A stretch of DNA of 64,000 bases, taken from assembly GCA_008711295.1 (NCBI GenBank), contig VUYV01000125.1:2657871-2721870 (forward strand), in the 5' to 3' direction. The notes beneath the pieces are model-generated. The model was not told where the DNA came from and did not search any database. It saw only the letters and a program-made list of their open reading frames with translations. This document shows positions 46,841-57,527 of the stretch, piece after piece; positions within the stretch are counted from its first letter, which is position 1, and each line of letters begins with the position of its first letter. A program made the position numbers and the translations under genes. The DNA is from Anarhynchus alexandrinus. Taxonomy: Eukaryota; Chordata; Aves; Charadriiformes; Charadriidae.

Positions 46841-49800
46841 CTAAAAAGAAAAACAAAGCGTTTCATTCGTAGCATTTTCCTGTTTATGAAGTCAAAGTGT
46901 TACTATTAGAAGACTTCTATCAAGTATTTTTTCTTTTTAGTAAGATTTTCTTCTCTCTCCATGTAAACAAAATCTAAGTATAACCAGGGTTGCAGACTGT
47001 CAGCCTCTATGTACTATATGTTCTACAGTATACTCAGTACGCTATGCACAATACACTCAAAAATTCACCTCAGATCAGGAAATTGAGGCTGCCTTATTAA
47101 AACCAAATGCATCTGAAAGCACATACTATGGCACTATAATATCAGTAAGTTTAAAACCAGAAGGGATACTAGGATCTTCCAGTTTGACCCCCTATACACT
47201 TTACACCACACACTTCACAGGCAAAAACCCCAAATAGGTCATCATTACACTTGCAACACAAGTGAACTGTTTAAATAAATGATGCCTGCATAATCCCAGA
47301 CATTTCATGCTTTAAACTACTAATTTAAAGTAGTAGGAAGCATAAAAAGTATCCTTGTGTTGGCAGAAATGCCAGCAAGAAAAACCATCTCCTCTAGGAG
47401 TTCGAGCCTGACAACAAGTTCAATGCTGAGCAGGTGAATGCGAGACTTAAAGAAACAGCTTCTCTTAGTTCCCAAGCTATCCAACCAATCAACCTCAATT
47501 ACTTTCAGCTATAACCAAATGTCTCAGATAAGATTAAACACCAGCTAAACCCTAAAATATATCAGGAACTCTAAAGCAGACAACCAGCTGAAGCACTGAA
47601 GTATGAGACAGTCATCTTAACACAGAGCTGCAATGCATTTAAGCAGGTTGAGGTCAGTACTCCTCCCCCACGATGATCCACAAACTGCTTTTAAATCCCC
47701 CTCTTAAACCTTCCTCCAAGGCTAGGAGAAAGAAAAAAATCCAGCATGGTAATTCAGCTCATCATCTCTAGTCTACTCAGAACACAAAAACCATCCACTT
47801 TCTCTGACACCCGAACAAATTTTTTTTTTTAAATCTTTTTAGAGACTTACCAACTCATCAGAAAGCTATTTATTAATCACATTCCCTATTGCAAAACACC
47901 CCATTTAATTTGTTTAATGAAGATTTCCAGCCACTCAATGTTATGCCTTTTTGGTCACTCTGAATTGCTTTCTAATTCCACATCTTTTTCGTGTCTCAAT
48001 ACCCATACTGTGCAATTACCTAAAACATATAATCAAGATGTTATTTACACTTCCCCTAAGTAAACTGAAGGGACTCAGATCCCTTTAGTCTGATGTCTGG
48101 AAACTACACCCCATGGATGTCTGTCTAGTTTTTCTTCTACTCTTACCAGTGCACTTAGTCTCTGCATTGGCTGACTGCACACCCTACCCCCTCCCCCCCA
48201 TTCAATGTACTTTGACCATCTAGTACTGTCTCTTCTCAAAGCTTGTGGCCCAAAGAAATACTTCAATCCTCTTGTATCACTTATGCCATGCTACAGCTAT
48301 GGATCTAGATTCTATGCTTTATTTACTCCACTGAGGTGTAAGGTTTCCTCTCACTGAATGGTTCAGATCAGGTGCATCCTATTACCACATTAACATGCAT
48401 GTGACAAGAATATTTTTTTAAGCTAATATATAGTTCAAATAGAGACTTGCAAAGCATAAGAAAGGTGAAACAAATAGTATGCAACATAACACAATGCAGT
48501 ACTTTGTACACACATATATGAACAAAAAATAAACAATCTGAATATACCACTGTATTGATAACCATGGCCACGAATTAGTCACTCCAATGGTCTTTAGCAT
48601 GCTGCACCATACAAGTCTCACACAGCTATCTAACAAGCATCAAATAGCAACCAGTCCATACTTACTGCCATTTCTCTTACACTCACTTGAATACAGTTCT
48701 TGCCTGTAAAAATTATCTCATCTCATGGCCTCCTAGCAAGTAGGAGATTACAACTTGAAATAGAAGTTTATTCAATTAGAGCCTTACAAGGTTAACAACT
48801 TTTGGTGATTCATTAAGTACAGATCCCATTCTTAAAGCATGTATTTATGGACAGCAACAAACCGACTCTTAAAAATTATCTGAGCAGACCATATAGACTA
48901 GAAATATTGAAGGACTGTGAGAAAACTAGAGATGAAGGAATACATAATGCTGATTTTTATTCTCTGTAAGGATTTATTTTACAGCCTTACCACTCAGGTA
49001 TAACTTAAGCTACAACTAATGTGCAGACTAACATCTGTGGCCGAAAGGGGTGATGGTCACAGGCCCCTCACCACTCTCCAGCCACACATTCCCCAAGCCT
49101 TCGTTTGTACCAGCACCCACTCTTATCTCATCCCACAAGAAGTCTGGTCAAAGACCTAAAAAGACAGAAAGTCATGTACTTTAGAGAGAAAACAAAGTTA
49201 ATTTTTTTCCTTGTTTCTCCACCAAAACAGGTCTCCAAAGTGAAACAAACACTAACCTAACACAAGGTCCTGGCAAGGATCTTAAATCTGGCTGCTTCAC
49301 TCTGTTATCTACACAAAACACTGTTTGCAGAGTTACAGTCCTGCAAGTTAAGCTCCCAATTTACCACAATCAGAATTTTGAATAGTTTTTTAAATCAGCA
49401 ATAAATGTTTTTTAAAAAAGCCTAATTGTTTACTTTATTAACAAACATTTGTCACCAAAAAATCAGACTTAAAGACATCCTCTGAAATGAATTTTGTTAA
49501 GGTATGTAAATGACACTGGAAGCTCTTAGAAAAAAAAATCTTCCATATTTCAAAAAATATACTGAGGAGAGGCAAGTAATCATTTCAGCTATCTTTATCT
49601 TACACTTAAAACAACCTAGAGATTATCCATTATTTTGCACTCTTAAGTGGTACAAGACAACTTTTGAATTAAGCATATATGCACTGTTAGATTATAATGC
49701 TAAATAGGCAGATTAAAAGAATACATTTGCACTGTATGCTGTTGGCCCCCTGACCTCTCTGAGAAAGAACTCAATGCAAAGAGCTGCAGAACTGAAATAA

Positions 49801-50368
49801 TATGCAAATATTTACACCCATTTAATATAGATTAAATCACTTCCACAGAGAGCTCAGAAAACTACCATGATACCTCAGTCTATGGAGTCAATAAGGTTGT
49901 TAAATTTATATAGTTTTGAAATAAAATGATTCCATGAGTTAGTAAAGCATTTTAAACAAAACAACTTTCAGTAACTAGCATCTGATTCCTGCTATTTCAC
50001 TACTCTTTCTTAAAATGCTTCACAGGTTTTCAGCTTTTCTAAAACAGGCCTCCAAGGAAAAAAAAAACCACAAACCAACAACAAAATCAAAACCCCCAAA
50101 CCAGGGTAACACGCACCTTATCTTATCTCTCTCCCATCTCCCTGTCCCGAATCCACGTACCTGCATCACCAAAGATGTGTAAAAGCCTTCTGGTTTCTTA
50201 CCTTCCAAATCATCTTTCAGCAACAATACCAAGTTTTATTTTTTGCTGCTAGAGTTGCCCACAGCCAATCCCAATATTTGCATTAAACAAGCAGTGAATT
50301 AGAAGCTGTGGCAGTATGCTCTCCCCCCCGCCCTCTTCCTCTGCTCCTACTGAAGCTGTAACTGTCAG
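46841..50368 (-). other. ZFYVE16: ZFYVE16 5'UTR intron, proximal part
   Basis: AT-rich, with no gene. It contains one ancient CR1-like fragment, listed separately, and an A/C-rich patch at about 50059-50101. Confidence 0.7.
47150..47222 (-). mobile_element. ancient CR1-like 3' fragment
   Basis: The run CCAGAAGGGATACTAGGATC followed by TTTGACCCCCTATACA resembles the conserved end of old reptile CR1 lineages, not the modern avian CR1 end. It is highly diverged. Confidence 0.5.
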
Positions 50369-51005
50369 TGAGGGTTGTGATGGGTTGCACCTGGACTTTG
50401 GGGGATAGATGGCAACGTAGCCAAGCACTGCCCGGAATAGGGACCTAGATGCCTCGCTGCTATGCAAATATGACTACAGGTCAATCATCTTACTCTATAA
50501 ATAGTGGACAGCCCAGGGAATGTTGAGCTCTCCTACAGGGCTGTGGGCTGCAGACCAGGATCTCCCCTTGAGTAGGGTCACCACTCAAGGTTGCTCCTCG
50601 AGGTTAAGAGATTCCTTGCCGCAACAGATTCTCGGTAAGCGGTTAATAGCATGCTAAACTGAAATCTTAGCTAAGTGATAAAACAGGATTGATTGTGCAT
50701 ATATAACTCTTTAGATGTAAACTGTTGACCAAATCTGGGACTAAGATTGGATCCAGCTGCACCTAGACTCCTCTCTGAGGAGTTTAGAAAGCAAGGGGGT
50801 CCTCTCGGAACCTTGTGATTTAACAGGAGGGTCACCTGACAGCTCTGTCTAATCCTGTCACCCATGCAGTAAATAACCAAGCGTGTCTTGCCACTGAATC
50901 TTGTTAAAAGTCACATTTACTATCAAACTTTGTTAAATCCCTCTTTTCTATCAATAAACATTTCACTGCTTCTGTCTTACGAGAAGTGAATCACTCAGCC
51001 CATGG
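50369..51005 (+). mobile_element. LTR-like element, ends unresolved
   Basis: It has LTR architecture in the plus orientation: an octamer ATGCAAAT (50462-50469), a TATA box TATAAATA at 50496-50503, and a poly(A) signal AATAAA at 50953-50958. I could not fix the termini or find a target-site duplication, so the limits are approximate. It is antisense to ZFYVE16. Confidence 0.6.
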
Positions 51006-51879
51006 CAGAAGCTATGAAAAAGATCTAGTGACATTTTTATTACATGGCTGCTTGTTTCCCTGAGCAAAAGAAGTCTGTAGGAACCATTTGTTTTAGCAAA
51101 CTGCCTTTGTTCTGAACATATTCTTTTAAGAATTATACTTCTAACAATCTGAAACCAGCAGCACCACCACTTTATTTTTTTAAGTAGGTAGAAGCTTCAG
51201 TACTAGAAATACTCACTATCCCTCCACCCCCAATCCTACAAAACCATTAAGAAAACAAACGACTGAGACGTGAGAGGGAAATAATAATTTTGTATGGGCA
51301 AGGAAAGCGCGTGCAGGGACAGGAGGAGTGCTGAGTGTAGAAGAGGAGACTACAGCTGCTTATGCACACAGATCTTTCCACTGCAGGTTTCAGAGGAACT
51401 GCTCTGTCACCATTCCTTACATCATGCCAGTTTAACATCTGTTAAGTGAGGTTGCGCACAGAGCAAGAACTGACCTGGGTTAAATACAGCTTTTTCTTTA
51501 GTTATTTTTCACTCAGATCCTCACATAGACATACAAAAAAGCATGCCTGCACACCAGCAGGGGCAATGCATGAGGAGGAAGGAATCACGATCAGGAAGAA
51601 ATGCACAAGGAACTTAATCTGCTTGTCCAGCAGACACCTTCAGGACTGGAGTCAATCCCCTTCTTGCTGCTGCCACCTCTTACGCATTTAAAGGCATAGG
51701 CCTTCTGTTGACTACACAGCACTGAGTGCTGCCCTCTGAACACATTTTCTAGAGCTTTGAATACACTCACTAGACTCTCTACAACTTGGTTCACAGATTA
51801 ATTTTTTTTTAATAAGCTGTTAAAATACAATGTTCATAACTGTATCTGAGGCATTAAGTCCTTAACAGTGCAGTGAGAT
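51006..51879. other. ZFYVE16 5'UTR intron, nothing recognised
   Basis: Unique-looking sequence between the LTR-like element and the duplicated block. Short ORFs have no pattern. Confidence 0.6.
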
Positions 51880-52087
51880 ATACCTGAGGCTCTTACCAGC
51901 TCCATTTTATTTTTTTTCAATGTAGAAAGCTTTAAGTTTTAAACAATGGTTAAATTACTGATTGTCAAAGACCACACGCTNATACCTGAGGCTCTTACCA
52001 GCTCCATTTTATAATTTTTTTTTCAATGTAGAAAGCTTTAAGTTTTAAACAATGGTTAAATTACTGCTTGTCAAAGACCACACACTT
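51880..52087. repeat. near-perfect tandem duplication split by a single N
   Basis: Bases 51880-51980 recur from 51982 with only a few differences: a T-run length change, A/C and G/A. An N at 51981 separates the copies. It is probably an unmerged contig overlap or two haplotypes, not a biological repeat. Confidence 0.9.
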
Positions 52088-53449
52088 TTATTTTAAGATA
52101 AGTTAAATATTTATGCGTGAGGAGACTTGAAGATGAAATACCAGTCCTTCTCAAAAAGGCAAAAAAAATAAAGCACGACTACAGTACAGTGATAACAGCT
52201 AGTATCTGATGTTGTAAAATTCAGTTTAAAGAGCAAGATCCAAGAAAGCTTTATTTCAGAAAGTCCAGTTTAGATCAGGGAATGCAGTTATGGTTAAATC
52301 AGGTAACTTAGTTTATAGTTTTAGAGATTTACTTTCACCAGTTACTGTGCTGAATTGAGCTAACTTGGTCTGCTATCTCCTTAGGACATTTTAATGCCTA
52401 CCATATGAGTAAATTACAAGGCCTGACGTTAGGAGAAGTGCTGAGGTGCTCAATTACTACTTCTTCAGCCAGAAATACACTAAAGATGACATATTAATGG
52501 ATAGAAACAAGTTACATTCTGAACATTTTACACTGTTACAGGTCATCACACCAGTCGTCCTTACGTATATCTCAGTTCCTTAAGCAGCAGCTATTCTCAG
52601 TTGAAGAAGGGAACACACTGGTTACAAGGGTTTCCAAGTGCATGGGTTGGCAAAGGTCCATTTTTTTTCCAGTTAACAGTCAAGTCTTTGTTTTACCGAT
52701 TGAGTATCCTTTGGATTCAAGACAGAATAATACTTTTTGTTGATGTATTACAGAAAAGCACACTAAGAGTACTTGCCACTTTTCTAGGTAAACATTTGGT
52801 ATGTTTCTAAACAAGCTCAACTTAAGTCTCTCATCTTTAAAAGCTTTTACTTGTGCCTTGAAATCAAGACGAGCATTCTTCACTATCTTACCCAAGTTTA
52901 TTTAGTGGAAAACTAACAACACTCAATTGCTATGCCAGGCAGCAGTCACCATGGTGAACCCAGGAAGCCAGTACCTAGAACAGCCGATGCGTACAGTACT
53001 TAAGTGAGCCAGTCTGTGGCAATCTCTGGAAGGATTCTGAACAGTTAATATTGAGGTCAAATCAACACTTGGTCAAACACCCATCTTTACCTCCTGAGGC
53101 CTTCAAGAGACAAGCTTAAATGGAACAAAAGAGAACAGCAAAGGTTTTCTGACATTATTTGCCCAGTCAGACAAGGGTTGGTCTCTGGGAAACTCCTAAT
53201 ACTGCATTTTAAATTGCATAAATGGATTATCTTAAGAAACAGAGGCAGTAATTCTACTACATAAAATCTGTTACCTAAGGGAAGCAAATACTGTGATCTG
53301 GATGACTGTACAGTGTGCAAGTGTGTCAGTGCATTTAAAAACCCTTTATAGGCCACTTCTTTTATACCCTTTATAAATCACTTCTAATATAACAGGCACA
53401 TATTCCAGGGTACAAAACCAACATTCCACTAGGGACTTCTCAACGCACT
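52088..53449. other. ZFYVE16 5'UTR intron, nothing recognised
   Basis: AT-rich intron sequence without an identifiable element. Confidence 0.65.
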
Positions 53450-54200
53450 CTTATTGTCGTGGTTTAGGCCAAATTGGCTACTGGGGACCTGGGGGACCCC
53501 AGATGGGACTGACAGATGCTCCCCTCTACCCCTCTTCAAAGAGAGGGGCAGAGGAGGAAAAAGAGACTTATGAGTTTAGAAAGAACTAAACTACTTTAAT
53601 GAAATATTAATAATAAAATAAAAAGAAATAATGAAAAATATATACAAAACCGTATCAAGCTCCCGAGATGACAATCACTACACCGACTGGCACTGGGCCA
53701 GTCCCAGGCTGGACTCGGTGACGGACGGGAACTGGATTCCGGATCTGGATTCAGGATCGGGATCACAGGCAGACGAACAGAGTCCTCCTCAGACGTCGGC
53801 CATTGAAGGGAGAGCCAAGAGGGGTGACCCTTTGATCCATCAGCTTTTATACTGAGCATGATGCAGATGGGATGGAATACCCTGTTGGTCAGTTTTGGGT
53901 CACCTGTCCTGCCCGCTCCTCCCTGCAGGTGGGACCCCACTACGCTTTTCTGCTTCCAACCCTCCAACGGGGCAAACAACAAAGTTGGTTGGCCTTGGGG
54001 GTTATAGCAACAAGTATAAGCAGGAGCCTCTCTGCATACCATGTCTGAACATCAACTATAAACATAGGTCTTATCACTCTGAGAAAGTGAACATTGTCTG
54101 CACAATATGCTGCCAATTTCAGCAGTCAGAAGAGGCCCAGCTAAGAAGCGAAGTTACTGAACAAAATTAGTTCCGCTCTACCTCAAACCAGGACACTTAT
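53450..54200 (-). mobile_element. solo LTR with 5-bp target-site duplication (sense to ZFYVE16)
   Basis: The LTR is 53455-54195 (741 bp). It starts TGTCGTGGTTTAGG and ends AAACCAGGACA on the plus strand. CTTAT is repeated at 53450-53454 and 54196-54200. Read on the minus strand it has a TATAAAA box (53845-53851) preceded by ATGCTCAG, the same core promoter pattern as the LTR at 42554, so the two may be related. No internal retroviral sequence remains. Confidence 0.92.
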
Positions 54201-56409
54201 TTAAAGGAGAAGATAACACAAGTCTGCTACAGTAGAGAACGGCCAAGCTACAGAACAGATGGTCCATTTTTTTTTTTTATTTTTTTGTCTCTAAATGGAG
54301 GGAGGTAGTAGTTTTCAGTGGTGATAACTTGTAAAATAAAATCCGTAAGTAAATTATTACCAGCTAACCAGTTTAACGTCTGATGACAAGTATCCTTTTG
54401 ATGTTTAAGAATCCCTGAAAAACATTCTCTGTGATGTTAATATATATAGGCATTACCAGATCTTCAGCTAGTCACAGCTTACTACCTCTGCAGAATCCAG
54501 GCCTGCTTTTATATGGAGCATGCTAAAACAACACAAGATCAGGTCAGAGAAAGAAACACAAGATCAGGTTAGAGAAAGAGCACACGAGTCTTTACTCCAG
54601 AAAACTGACCACAGTAGCCATCTTAATTTTAGGTTATCAGGAAAGTCTTCTTGCTCACCGCAAACTTACATTATTTCAACTTCACCATTGTGTTTAATAA
54701 TTATTATTTAGTCTGTGCACAGAGCTACGTTGAAGCTTTTATCCTCACAACAGGATTTAAGTAGTTTTTTCCAGCTTACCACCCAGCAACTTCCACAAGA
54801 ACAAAGCCCCTGACAGAATTACAACCATTACGAACTACTGAAGTTCACAGGGCCATAGAGGTGCTACATTAAGCCTCTTCTCTGACCTTAAGGGTATGTA
54901 ATTATTTAGTTACCAGCCTTCTCCTTCTCGCCCCCCCTCCAATATCCCTATGCTATACACACAGACAAAAAAATTTAAGGGTACAACTGCCCACGGAGAT
55001 CATCAGCAATCAACTTAACAGGGAAGTTCATTATAACTAAGCAAATGCTTTGTGAACAACTTAAACATCGTCAAATAAAAGTTAAAAAGATTCTTGCTGA
55101 GCAAGACAAAATATTATCCAACCCAAAACCTGCAGTGGTTGCTGCCGCTGCAAATTTACTAGCTGAATCAGGGGTTGAATATAACAGTTACAGAAGTTTT
55201 CAGACACACAAGAAAAGGCTTACAAAGGCTTACATGGCACACTGTAAAAAACTAAACTGCCTTGCTTAAAAAGCAACATTCTGTTTATTCAACACAGTTT
55301 CTTCAAAAGAATATAACTCTATTGAAAGCATTATATTATCACCAACAGCAATCAGAGAACTCTATCCCAACATCATCTTCAGCCCCGGAAGATTTTCCTT
55401 TCATTCATCCACAGTAATTTGTTTTTGCTTTTCTGAACAGAAAATAGTATCATTCACACCACACAGAAAAAATTGTCTGTTGACAATTACCAATTTTCAG
55501 CAATGCTCCAACACATCAGCGGTACCATCAGCAGCCAGGCCCAAAGCTGAAGAATCCTCTTGCTCAACTGAACAAACGCATCTCTCACGCGCTGCCCACT
55601 GCCATCCATCATTAGTTGTATCAGCATTTATTACTCAGCATTAGAAAATGAGTCACGAGAACATGATTATTACATCAGGCCTGAAAGATCATTCCTCAAC
55701 GGAAACCAGCGTTCCCTCAATATTCTCATCTGCTCTGATTTGCATTATTAATAACCAGATATTCATATTAGACAACCTCAGCAATGCAGCAGTCGATGCT
55801 AACAGCATCTAGTACTGGCAGTCAACTGGATCCTTTTCTGTGCTCTACTCATTTCTCCAGAATGTACTAATAACCAGTTCTCTCCCATCATAGCTTGTAT
55901 TTAAATACAGTTTCTCAGTTTATGCAGAAGCACATCTTAAAACATTTAATGCCTGTAAGTGTATGGTGTAAGCATGTCCATTACACTCTGTACCCCATAC
56001 CAAAACAAATGGAACAGAAGTACCAAAACCATCACTCTCATCCTTAAACCTCGAGGAGCAATTAATCCACCGAAGCAACCTAACGTGCACTATGCAGCAT
56101 GAAGTGCTGTAAGAGTACTACCCAGTTAGCTGCTACAGTGTGCAAGTATCAAACTCTATGCTAAAAATAACGAGGGTTTGTTCTTGTTTCATTACCATCT
56201 TCAGTTTCCAAAGAGCGCATTCGCTGGCGCTACCGAGACTGTAAAATCCTTACGGCACAAAGTTTCCCTAACAACAGTCTTATCAGTTCTGAAGTACACA
56301 AGCCCTTCCCCGGGCCTGGAATCCACTTCAGCGCTCCATGCCAGCTTAGGACACTTTCCTCAGTCGAGACAGATACGCATCTGCGCCTGACCAGGTGAGA
56401 CAAAGGCAG
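54201..56409. other. ZFYVE16: ZFYVE16 5'UTR intron, distal part
   Basis: AT-rich. A plus-strand ORF of 74 codons (55045-55269) has a protein-like composition but no recognised family. Nothing else was seen. Confidence 0.6.
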
Positions 56410-56757
56410 TCAGCACCCACCACACGGCGCTGCCGGCGGCGAGGGCAGCGCTAACGCCGGGGCCGTGTCCCCTGGGACCGGGGGACGGACGGGCAGGTCA
56501 GAGCCGCGCCGAGCGCCTCCCCAGAAATCCCGTCCGTTGCCGCGCCCCGCGGGCCCACAGCGGCTCCTGCCCCGGCCGGGAGCCCCGGGAGGCGCCGCCA
56601 CACGGCTCCCCCCGCCCCTCTGCGGGCAAGCCGCGGGCTCACCGCCAGGGAGGCCGGACCGGGAGACGGCGGCTGCCAGCGGGAGGAGGCCACCCGGGCC
56701 GCGCTTACCCCACCGCGGCTTCCACCACCCCCCCTTGCCCCGTACCCACATCCTCAC

Positions 56758-56870
56758 CCCAAGATGGCGGGGCAGAGCAGCCCTCCCGGGCCGCCGGGCG
56801 AGGGGGACGCGCGGGACACTCCCGCCGCCGCCAGTTCTCCTCAGAGGCGGCCCCTCCCCCCGCCAGCGGC
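56758..56870 (-). other. ZFYVE16: probable ZFYVE16 non-coding exon 1
   Basis: A strong minus-strand donor (GG|GTGAGG) follows 56758; another (GG|GTAAGC) follows 56709. Either could splice over about 9.9 kb to the acceptor at 46841. The 5' limit is a guess from the promoter motifs. Confidence 0.4.
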
Positions 56871-56896
56871 TCCAGGACGGCGGCGGCAGCGCCCCN

Positions 56897-56904
56897 TGAC
56901 GTCA
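56897..56904. promoter_or_regulatory. ZFYVE16: full palindromic CRE (CREB/ATF site)
   Basis: TGACGTCA, directly after an ambiguous base, with a second CRE-like site 17 bp further on. Confidence 0.7.
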
Positions 56905-57174
56905 CCCTCCGCGGTGACGTGACTCTTACTCCGCCCGTGTCGTCACCAGAGAAGGCGCAATCAGGGAACAGCGAGTGTGGGGGCAACGGGCAGCGGCTTC
57001 ATCTCGTGTGGAAATAACTGTTAAATTAGTGAAATCGGGGTGTTTGGCCGCAGGAATAGCTACCGCGCGGCTGCGGTGTCGTTAGAGACCGAATCAGCTA
57101 ATGCGTTGTCTTAGTTTGGCCCCCGGTGATGTAATCACCCGATGTTTTTAGGCATTTCTCTTGGTAAAAATAAC

Positions 57175-57180
57175 TTTATT
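57175..57180 (-). terminator. CCDC125: CCDC125 poly(A) signal right after the stop codon
   Basis: Minus-strand AATAAA starts 11 bases after the CCDC125 stop codon. The 3'UTR would be only about 30-40 nt. Confidence 0.6.
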
Positions 57181-57191
57181 CCAGCGGGCGG

Positions 57192-57527
57192 CTATACAGA
57201 GAGCACCACGGTTTCGTCCGATTTTCCACACGGATTATTTTCTTCGCGGTGCGTCGTCTCAGGCGGCCAGGAGTGTGATTTTCGGAGGGTTTTTGCCGGG
57301 TTTCCCGGTGTTTTTGCGCTGGGAACCGCAGCGGCAGTGTTTTGGGGACGGGGGTCGCAGCAGCAGGCGTGGACAGGGCCCAACGGACCCCGGGCTTCAT
57401 GCGGACGCCTCCCCGATGCGCTGTTGCCTCTGTCCTCCAAAACATCATCCTCTTTCATCTCCATTGCACGAGCGAGCATGTAACTAACCTTTCTTTGATG
57501 AGCCAGAGCCTCCTCTTTGTCATTCAC
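57192..57527 (-). CDS. CCDC125: CCDC125 last coding exon
   Basis: It starts [20 protein letters not shown] after ACGCAG and stops at 57192-57194. A perfect-looking AG|GTTAGT inside the exon is probably ignored, since the family sequence continues through it. The tail keeps TLRKSHS but is otherwise diverged and GC-rich. Confidence 0.85.
   Translation of the reverse strand: MNDKEEALAHQRKVSYMLARAMEMKEDDVLEDRGNSASGRRPHEARGPLGPVHACCCDPRPQNTAAAVPSAKTPGNPAKTLRKSHSWPPETTHREENNPCGKSDETVVLSV

Larger units (their letters stand above)
56410..57000. promoter_or_regulatory. ZFYVE16: CpG island / ZFYVE16 promoter
   Basis: Very GC-rich, CpG-dense and TATA-less. It contains a YY1-type AAGATGGCGG (56761-56770, plus strand), a CRE (56897-56904) and a second CRE-like TGACGTGA (56914-56921). 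It is the only plausible promoter upstream of the first coding exon. An N at 56896 marks an uncertain base. Confidence 0.8.

Noticed and set aside
53596..54042. 148-codon minus-strand ORF as a gene
   Set aside because: It lies wholly inside the solo LTR and has no retroviral or cellular protein pattern.
56410..56986. ORFs of 80-144 codons on both strands
   Set aside because: Again an effect of GC content in the ZFYVE16 promoter island; no family pattern.
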